From JBKJVQ01 sp046717125 (GTDB taxonomy: Bacteria > Pseudomonadota > Alphaproteobacteria > Rhizobiales > Methyloligellaceae): DNA of 7,945 bases. The notes beneath the pieces were generated by a model that was not told the origin of the DNA, searched no databases, and worked only from the letters and a program-made list of their open reading frames with translations. A program made the position numbers and the translations under genes. The stretch covers positions 1-7,945 of the forward strand of contig JBKJVQ010000170.1 in NCBI GenBank assembly GCA_046717125.1, written 5' to 3'. Shown piece after piece: positions 1-4,481 of this stretch. Position 1 is the first letter of the stretch, and the number at the start of each line of letters is the position of its first letter.

Positions 1-387
1 TCGCCTCGGGCACTTCGCGCACGAGGTTAACGTTGAGCAGGCCGTTCACGACATCGGCCTTTGTCACCTGGACGTGGTCGGCGAGCTGGAAACGGCGCTC
101 GAAGCTGCGCGCGGCGATGCCGCGGTGCAGGTACTGCCGGTCCTTCTCGGCTTCCGTCTTCACGCCCTTGACGGTCAGGGTGTTCTCCTTGACCTCGATC
201 GAAGCTCATCCTGGGAAAATCCCGCAACCGCCATCGAGATGCGGTACTCGTTCTCGGCGAGCCGCTCGATATTGTAGGGCGGGTAGGACGGTACGTCGCC
301 GTCGACCGCGCTGAGTTGGTCGAACAGGGAAGCCAGCCGGTCAAAGCCGATGGTCGAACGGTAAAGGCGAGTAAGGTCGTATCTCAT
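1..387 (-). pseudogene. Small heat-shock protein Hsp20 (IbpA/HspH type), frameshifted and cut by the window edge
   Basis: ATP-independent holdase chaperone of the alpha-crystallin family; cytoplasmic oligomers keep unfolding proteins soluble for DnaK/ClpB. The ATG at 387 has GGAGG at 395-399, 7 nt upstream. The N-terminus (MRYDLTRLYRSTIGFDRLAS, then a YPPYNIERLAENEYRISMAV stretch and AGFSQDEL) matches IbpA-type proteins closely. After DEL the frame breaks: it reads RSRSRRTP and stops at 175-177. Shifting by one base at about 200-204 restores IEVKENTLTVKGVKTEAEKD, then YLHRGIAARSFERRFQLADH and VNGLLNVNLVREVPEA, the rest of the alpha-crystallin domain, to the window edge. A missing T (CTT-CG where CTT-TCG is expected) explains it. 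Everything downstream is still clean and conserved, so the lesion is recent or a sequencing error. The C-terminal IxI tail lies outside the window. Confidence 0.88.
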
Positions 388-476
388 CGCATATCCTCCA
401 TAAGAAGCGACATGAGTTGCGTCCCGCCTGCGAGGCCGGGACTGTTGGAACGCGCACCCTTGAGCGGCGTGCGCGT
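388..476 (-). promoter_or_regulatory. ROSE-like RNA thermometer leader of hsp20
   Basis: The 89-nt leader from the predicted transcription start (about 476) to the ATG folds into three hairpins. Hairpin 1: perfect 8-bp stem 469-476/450-457, 11-nt loop. Hairpin 2: 438-442 with 421-425 and 434-436 with 426-428, one bulged G, 5-nt loop. Hairpin 3: 404-414 with 390-399, about 10 pairs round a UUAU loop, covering the whole SD (GGAGGA) and carrying UCGCU at 410-406, whose central G (408) is left unpaired opposite the SD. A U(U/C)GCU motif facing the SD with one non-canonical G is the hallmark of ROSE elements, the heat-melted thermometers found before rhizobial small heat-shock genes. Motif and pairings are seen; the thermometer role is inferred from the family. 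Confidence 0.8.
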
Positions 477-481
477 CACCG

Positions 482-510
482 ATATGGGTTTGGTTCAAAT
501 GGGCTTCAAG
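482..510 (-). promoter_or_regulatory. sigma32 (RpoH)-type promoter of hsp20
   Basis: On the minus strand CTTGAA (510-505) is followed after 15 bp by ACCCATAT (489-482). This closely resembles the heat-shock consensus CTTGAA-N13..17-CCCCATnT; only the first base of the -10 box differs. The start point would fall near 475-477, exactly at the first hairpin of the leader. Expected control is therefore double: RpoH at transcription and the leader at translation. Confidence 0.7.
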
Positions 511-538
511 CGCGTACGCGGCCGATTTCCGGCTCGGA

Positions 539-566
539 TTGCGGCCCCGGTGTTGGCTGTTATGAC
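539..566 (+). promoter_or_regulatory. Possible promoter of the alpha/beta hydrolase gene
   Basis: TTGCGG (539-544) and TATGAC (561-566) are 16 bp apart and would start transcription near 573, about 18 nt before the GTG start at 591. The match to a housekeeping promoter is only moderate. A perfect palindrome CGCGTACGCG (511-520) lies between this element and the divergent hsp20 promoter. Confidence 0.3.
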
Positions 567-590
567 GGCGCGAACTGACGGGACTGCGGC

Positions 591-1553
591 GTGAATCTCG
601 TTTCGACCATCCAGAATCCGGCGCCTCTCGGGGCGCATGCCGGGCACATCGTGAGCCATGACGGCTTGCGTCTGCGCACGGCGTTCTGGCGGCCGGCCGG
701 CGGGCCGCGCCGGGGCACGGTGTGCCTTCTCCACGGGCGCGCGGAGTTCATCGAAAAATATTTCGAGACCATTTCCGATCTGACCCGGCGCGGATTCGCC
801 GTCGCCACAATGGATTGGCGGGGGCAAGGCGGCTCGGATCGTATCCTGAAAAATCCGCGCAAGGGGCATGTGGACGATTTCATCGACTACGAGCGCGACC
901 TTGCGCTGTTCATGCGCGAGGTCGCGTTACCCGACTGCCCGCCGCCATACTTTGCGCTGGGTCATTCGATGGCGGCCGTTCCGCTGATCCGCACCGCCAC
1001 GCAGAAGGAATCGTGGTTCGAGCGTATCGTGCTGTCGGCGCCGATGCTTCGGATCGCGCGCCTGCCATTGCCAAGACGAATCCTGCCCGGCATTCTGGAA
1101 ATTGCGGGCTTTACCGGCTTCGGCGATGCGCGCGTGCCCGGCTCCGAGCATGACGTCGACAGGATGCCGTTTCCGAACAATCCACTGACGTCCGACCATG
1201 ATCGCTTTTCACGCAACCGCGAGATCCTTCGCGCCGCGCCTCATCTTGGAATTGGTCGGCCGACGATCGGCTGGGTGCGGACGGCGCTCGAGGCCATGAA
1301 CGAGATCGCTTCCTTCAGATATGCGGCCCGTATCAGGACGCCCATGCTGATGATCTGCGCCGGCGACGAGCGTCTCGTCTCCAACTCGGCAGTCGAGCAG
1401 CTAACGGTTCAGATGAAGACCGGAGCGATGCTGGAACTGACCGGCGCGCGCCACGAATTGTTGCAGGAACAGGACCGGTTCCGCGATCAGTTCTGGGCGG
1501 CGTTTCAGGCCTTCGTGCCTGGCGAAATCGAGCAGTCAGCCCTGGCCGTTTAG
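591..1553 (+). CDS. Alpha/beta hydrolase, PldB (lysophospholipase L2)-like
   Basis: Serine hydrolase of the Hydrolase_4/PldB group, probably a cytoplasmic esterase or lysophospholipase; the substrate cannot be read from sequence. Of 320 residues: oxyanion-hole stretch LLHGRAEFIEKY (47-58), MDWRGQGGSDR (74-84), nucleophile elbow GHSMAA (124-129, Ser126), acid Asp259 in CAGDERLVS, and His288 in GARHELLQE. The triad Ser126-Asp259-His288 is complete. The elbow reads GHSMA instead of the usual GHSMG. The GTG start at 591 has only a poor SD (GACGGG about 11 nt upstream); the ATG at 563 is out of frame and no nearby in-frame ATG exists. It is a single gene whose last 18 bp overlap the end of convergent hisN. 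Family assignment is firm; the pldB name is only by resemblance. Confidence 0.85.
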   Translation: MNLVSTIQNPAPLGAHAGHIVSHDGLRLRTAFWRPAGGPRRGTVCLLHGRAEFIEKYFETISDLTRRGFAVATMDWRGQGGSDRILKNPRKGHVDDFIDYERDLALFMREVALPDCPPPYFALGHSMAAVPLIRTATQKESWFERIVLSAPMLRIARLPLPRRILPGILEIAGFTGFGDARVPGSEHDVDRMPFPNNPLTSDHDRFSRNREILRAAPHLGIGRPTIGWVRTALEAMNEIASFRYAARIRTPMLMICAGDERLVSNSAVEQLTVQMKTGAMLELTGARHELLQEQDRFRDQFWAAFQAFVPGEIEQSALAV

Positions 1554-2366
1554 AATTTTCAGCGCGCGGTCGTGCAAGCGCTTGTCGCCGGACGCGATCA
1601 CCCGCCCGCCTTGGCTTGCATCGCCGCCGTCCCAGGACGTCACGCGTCCGCCCGCCTTCTCGATGATGGGGATGAGCGGAAGAATGTCGAAGCTCTTCAG
1701 CCCCGCTTCGACGACAAGATCGATATGACCCGCCCCCAGCATGCAGTAGCTGTAGCAGTCGCCACCGAAGCGGCGCAGCTTGACATCCCTGCTTAGGAGT
1801 TCGAAGCGGTCGCGCTCAAAGCCGTCCGCTAGAAGGTCGGGGCTGGTGGTCGCCAGAACAGCGTCGCCCAGATTCGGACAGGGACGCGTGCGCATCCGCT
1901 TTTCTTCGCCGGCAATGCGCGCGATCGCGCCATCGTCGGTCGCATAGAAGCGCTCGCGCGTGAACGGCTGGTCCATCAATCCGAAGATCGGCGCGCCGTG
2001 ATGCTTGAGGCCGATCAGGACGCCCCACAGCGGATAGCCGGTAATGAAGGCGCGCGTTCCGTCGATCGGATCGAGCGTCCAGCAGAGTTCGGCTTCGGGG
2101 TTCGTGGCGGGATACTCTTCACCGACGATGCCATGGTCCGGATAGCGTACGCCGAGCGCTTCGCGCATCACGCGTTCCGCAGCCCGATCCGCTTCCGTGA
2201 CAGGGTCGAAATCGCGCGCGCCGCCTTTGTCGTCCACGCTGCCGCCTGCCCGAAAGTGCGGCATAATGACAGACGCTGCCGCGTCGGCTATCTCGTGCGC
2301 CGTTTCGAGATACGCGGCGATCCTCAAGTTTGCACTCTCATTGCTTACCGATTTCCCAGAAAACAA
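1536..2366 (-). CDS. hisN: Histidinol-phosphatase, inositol-monophosphatase type (HisN)
   Basis: Mg-dependent phosphatase of the IMPase fold, expected to convert L-histidinol phosphate to histidinol, the penultimate step of histidine synthesis in many alphaproteobacteria and actinobacteria. In the 276-aa reading: DPVTEAD (54-60), GEE (82-84, metal-binding Glu), DPIDGTRAFITG (99-110, metal Asp99 and Asp102), RRFGGDCYSYCMLGAGHID (198-216) and GLKSFDILPLIPIIEKAGG (222-240, third metal Asp227). The TRAFITG variant and GGDCYSYC block favour HisN over a general inositol phosphatase, though overlap with SuhB/CysQ-like activity cannot be excluded. The longest frame starts at TTG 2366 with no clear SD; TTG 2327 (residue 14) has GAGAG 7 nt upstream and gives a start closer to the family norm. 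No other his gene is in view. Confidence 0.85.
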   Translation of the reverse strand: MFSGKSVSNESANLRIAAYLETAHEIADAAASVIMPHFRAGGSVDDKGGARDFDPVTEADRAAERVMREALGVRYPDHGIVGEEYPATNPEAELCWTLDPIDGTRAFITGYPLWGVLIGLKHHGAPIFGLMDQPFTRERFYATDDGAIARIAGEEKRMRTRPCPNLGDAVLATTSPDLLADGFERDRFELLSRDVKLRRFGGDCYSYCMLGAGHIDLVVEAGLKSFDILPLIPIIEKAGGRVTSWDGGDASQGGRVIASGDKRLHDRALKILNGQG

Positions 2367-2444
2367 TCTTTTTCATGAGGTTAACAGGACACATCCAGCA
2401 GTTGCAGAGGAGCATCAGCATGCAAATAAACGGCAATACGGCTC

Positions 2445-2472
2445 TTGATTGTTGTGCGACGCACTGTATATT
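2445..2472 (+). promoter_or_regulatory. sigma70-type promoter of the sRNA
   Basis: TTGATT (2445-2450) and TATATT (2467-2472) are separated by 16 bp; the -35 box reads CTTGAT with its upstream C, close to the alphaproteobacterial CTTGAC. Transcription would begin near 2478-2481, 10 nt or less before the first hairpin of the sRNA. No protein gene starts downstream on this strand. Confidence 0.6.
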
Positions 2473-2478
2473 TGTGCA

Positions 2479-2573
2479 CTGCGGTATGAGCGCTTCGCGC
2501 GCTTGTGCCGTTGCCCTCCTTGGGCGTTTCCTCCCTAGACTTGGGCCGTTCGAAATTCGGACGGCCCATTTTT
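2479..2573 (+). ncRNA. mmgR: Trans-acting sRNA, alpha-r8/MmgR family
   Basis: An RNA of about 95 nt between its own promoter and a strong terminator, on the strand opposite both flanking genes. The 5' part forms a hairpin (2489-2493 with 2499-2503, TTCGC loop). An unpaired middle carries UUUCCUCCCU (2527-2536), a 10-nt motif I recall as the ultraconserved core of the rhizobial alpha-r8 family, whose Sinorhizobium member MmgR restrains polyhydroxybutyrate storage and is about 77 nt. The pyrimidine-rich core is complementary to SD sequences (AGGGAGGAAA), so translational repression of trans targets, probably with Hfq, is inferred. I also recall that relatives sit near an N-formylglutamate amidohydrolase gene, as here. 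Motif, terminator and place are seen; the family name comes from memory; the exact 5' end is uncertain. Confidence 0.75.
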
Positions 2574-2574
2574 C
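2543..2574 (+). terminator. Rho-independent terminator of the sRNA
   Basis: Stem 2543-2567: seven perfect pairs (GGGCCGT with ACGGCCC), then one T-G wobble and three further pairs round a tiny AAT loop, followed by ATTTTTC. No plus-strand protein gene lies upstream, so it must end the sRNA. An alternative stem, GGCCC (2563-2567) with GGGCC (2576-2580), lacks a T tail on the minus strand. Confidence 0.85.
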
Positions 2575-2615
2575 TGGGCCGCGCGAAAGCGCCGTCCGCG
2601 CGCGACGAGATTGTA

Positions 2616-3521
2616 CTACTCGGCGGCCGCCGCGCGCGGCGTGTGAACCAGCCGCGGCACAACGGTCAGCATCTCATCGATCAGTGTACAGAGCTTAATC
2701 TTTAGCGAGTCGAATGAAGCGGACTTCGCGTAACACGTCTCGTCCATGTAGAGCGCGCGATTGATTTCCATCTGTAGCGCGTGGCGTCCGTAATTCGGAC
2801 GGCCGTAATGCTCGGTGATGAAGCCGCCCGCATAGGGCTTGTTCAGCGCGACGGTATATCCCATCGACCTAAGTTCGCGCGTGGCGACGCGCGTAAGCTC
2901 GGGCGCGCACGACGCTCCGAAGCGGTCGCCCAAGACGAAGTCGGGGCGTGAACCCGGCGGCTCGCCGGTCGCGTTCGAAGGCATCGAATGGCAGTCGATC
3001 AGGATCGCGACGCCGAATGACGCCAGCGCCTGGTCGAGCAGCGCGCGCAAGGTCTCATGATAGGGCTTGTAGAACCGCTCGATGCGGGCGATGGCGAAAT
3101 CCAGCGGAATGGGTTCCCGATAGATTTCCTCCTGTTCTGTCACGACGCGGGGAATCGTGCCGAGGCCGCCGAGGACCCGCACCGACTGCGTATTGGCGAA
3201 ATCCGGAAGCACGCCCGCGATCAGTTGCGGATCGAGCTCATAGGCCTCGCGGTTCAAGTCGAGCCATGCGCGCGGGAAGTGCGCGTGGAGCAGGGGAGCG
3301 CCTTTCTCGGCCGCATGGTAGAACAGCTCTTCAACGAACGAATCTTCGGACTTTCTGAGCGTGCGCATATCGAGCCGCGACGCGGCGATCAATTCGTCGG
3401 GGTAAACGCGTCCGCTATGGGGCGAGTTGAAGACGAACGGCGACGTCAGACATGCAGGTTGCAGAACGCTGAAGCCGGAGGCCGGATCGGAAACGGACAA
3501 CGAAACGACGTCCCCGCTCAT
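2616..3521 (-). CDS. N-formylglutamate amidohydrolase (FGase family, PF05013)
   Basis: Metal-dependent hydrolase expected to split N-formyl-L-glutamate into formate and glutamate, the last step of one histidine-degradation route (HutG type). In the 301-aa form starting at ATG 3521: FNSPHSGRVYP (31-41), FPRAWLDLNREAYELDP (82-98), DCHSMPS (176-182), DFVLGDRFGASC (194-205), GGFITEHYGRP (232-242) and LQMEINRALYM (249-259), the usual order and length of the family. A TTG at 3551 would add ten residues; the ATG is preferred on codon grounds, although neither start has a good SD. No hut gene is nearby, so the name hutG is not applied. It is transcribed alone, away from cpdR, with the alpha-r8-type sRNA at its 3' side on the other strand. 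A 13-nt stretch of its mRNA (2792-2804) is perfectly complementary to that sRNA. Confidence 0.88.
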   Translation of the reverse strand: MSGDVVSLSVSDPASGFSVLQPACLTSPFVFNSPHSGRVYPDELIAASRLDMRTLRKSEDSFVEELFYHAAEKGAPLLHAHFPRAWLDLNREAYELDPQLIAGVLPDFANTQSVRVLGGLGTIPRVVTEQEEIYREPIPLDFAIARIERFYKPYHETLRALLDQALASFGVAILIDCHSMPSNATGEPPGSRPDFVLGDRFGASCAPELTRVATRELRSMGYTVALNKPYAGGFITEHYGRPNYGRHALQMEINRALYMDETCYAKSASFDSLKIKLCTLIDEMLTVVPRLVHTPRAAAAE

Positions 3522-3744
3522 GGCTTCGCGCGCAACATAGGGACTGCGCAACGGTACTGAAATGTAATTGGCAATCGAAAATTTCCTGGCCTCGGCATGA
3601 ACGAGAAGATTGCCAACCGGCTCAGGGCCTGTCTAGCTTGGCGACGTTCCGGAGGAGAGACTTAATATTGCGAGGCGCTGAGATTTTCAGGGCTCGTTTA
3701 CTCTTATCTTCTCTAATCCAGTGGCATGCGCGTAGGGGGACAGG

Positions 3745-4134
3745 GTGGCTGTGAACGACATAAAGATGAAGGGTCTCCACAGGATCCTGCTGGCCGAGGA
3801 CGACGACGATATGCGTCGGTTTCTGGTCAAGGCGCTCGAGAAGGCGGGATATGACGTCATTTCGTTCGGAGACGGCGTCCAGGCCTATGAGCGGCTGAAG
3901 GAAGAGCCGTTCTCGCTGCTTCTGACCGACATAGTCATGCCCGAGATGGACGGAATCGAACTGGCGCGGCGCGCCTCCGAGCTCGATCCGGACCTCAAGA
4001 TCATGTTCATCACGGGATTTGCTGCTGTCGCCCTCAATCCGGAGAACAAGGCGCCGAAGGATGCGAAAATCCTGTCGAAGCCGTTCCACCTCCGCGATCT
4101 CGTCGACGAAGTAGAGCGGCTGATCGCGGCTTGA
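3745..4134 (+). CDS. cpdR: Single-domain response regulator CpdR
   Basis: Cell-cycle regulator: unphosphorylated CpdR recruits ClpXP to the pole and primes breakdown of substrates on the CtrA/PopA path; phosphorylation through CckA-ChpT switches it off. The 129 residues are one receiver domain without an output domain: acidic pocket AEDDDDMRRF (17-26), phosphoacceptor Asp62 in LLLTDIVMPEMDG, switch Thr90 in FITGFAAVALNP, and Lys112 in LSKPFHLRDLV. These blocks agree almost word for word with rhizobial CpdR1. Start codons compete: GTG 3745 has AGGGGGA 4 nt upstream; GTG 3751 would sit 10 nt from the same SD and give a length closer to known CpdR; ATG 3766 is a third option. It stands alone, divergent from the amidohydrolase gene. 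Confidence 0.95.
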   Translation: MAVNDIKMKGLHRILLAEDDDDMRRFLVKALEKAGYDVISFGDGVQAYERLKEEPFSLLLTDIVMPEMDGIELARRASELDPDLKIMFITGFAAVALNPENKAPKDAKILSKPFHLRDLVDEVERLIAA

Positions 4135-4185
4135 GGCGTTTTCTCGACCGTGTTGGGGGAGGGGTTAGCCGGCAGGCGCTCGCGC

Positions 4186-4214
4186 TTGCTCCGCCGCCCG
4201 TCTGCCGATATAGA
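4186..4214 (+). promoter_or_regulatory. Housekeeping promoter of tRNA-Val (and probably rpmJ)
   Basis: TTGCTC (4186-4191) and TATAGA (4209-4214) are 17 bp apart, 22 bp ahead of the tRNA 5' end. No other promoter or terminator is visible between the tRNA and rpmJ, so both are likely on one transcript. Confidence 0.55.
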
Positions 4215-4235
4215 GGCGCCTCATTCGAAATCCTC

Positions 4236-4310
4236 GGGCGCGTAGCTCAGCGGTAGAGCACTGCGTTGACATCGCAGGGGTCACTGGTTCGATCCCAGTC
4301 GTGCCCACCA
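4236..4310 (+). tRNA. tRNA-Val (anticodon GAC)
   Basis: The full cloverleaf can be drawn: acceptor 4236-4242 (GGGCGCG) with 4300-4306 (CGTGCCC, one G-U pair), D stem GCTC/GAGC round AGCGGTA, anticodon stem CTGCG/CGCAG with loop TTGACAT (anticodon GAC at 4268-4270), a short variable region GGGTC, T stem ACTGG/CCAGT with loop TTCGATC, discriminator A4307 and genome-encoded CCA (4308-4310). It reads GUC, and by normal wobble GUU, valine codons. Confidence 0.96.
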
Positions 4311-4329
4311 TGCATTTGTGGTGAACATT

Positions 4330-4455
4330 ATGAAGATCAAGAATTCGCTTCGGGCCCTGCGCAAACGGCATCGCGACAATCGCGTCGTGCGCCGCCGAGG
4401 ACGGCTCTACGTCATCAACAAGACCGCGCGCCGCTTCAAGGCCCGCCAGGGCTGA
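4330..4455 (+). CDS. rpmJ: Ribosomal protein bL36, zinc-free (C-minus) form
   Basis: A 41-residue basic protein of the large ribosomal subunit, beginning MKIKNSLRALRKRHRDNRVV and ending RRFKARQG. The block RRRGRLYVINKTARRF is typical of the YkgO/RpmJ2-type bL36 found in alphaproteobacteria. There is no cysteine at all, so the C-x2-C...C-x4-H zinc ribbon of the C-plus form is absent; such proteins work without zinc. The start ATG has GGTGA (4320-4324) 5 nt upstream. It lies 19 bp after the CCA of tRNA-Val and ends 26 bp from the stop of convergent pyruvate kinase. Length and sequence are typical. Confidence 0.95.
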   Translation: MKIKNSLRALRKRHRDNRVVRRRGRLYVINKTARRFKARQG

Positions 4456-4481
4456 TATCGTTCGCCGGCGAGAACTTTGGA

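Noticed and set aside
27..344. 105-codon minus-strand frame in the hsp20 region
   Set aside because: Neither half of the Hsp20 protein is read in this frame; the downstream Hsp20 half is in the third frame, which has no start codon of its own.
1536..1553. 18-bp overlap of the hydrolase and hisN 3' ends
   Set aside because: Convergent overlaps of stop regions are common in compact genomes; both C-termini look normal, so no special meaning is claimed.
2381..2662. 93-codon minus-strand frame across the hisN-amidohydrolase gap
   Set aside because: Runs through the sRNA terminator and the end of the amidohydrolase gene, has a composition rich in Arg and Pro, and shows no recognisable domain.
2783..2812. 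Short direct repeat CCGTAAT in the amidohydrolase gene
   Set aside because: It encodes the conserved YGRPNYGRH stretch, so the repeat follows from the protein sequence.
4461..4476. Possible bidirectional terminator between rpmJ and pyk
   Set aside because: GTTCGCCGGCGAGAAC gives only about four good pairs and has no T run on either strand.
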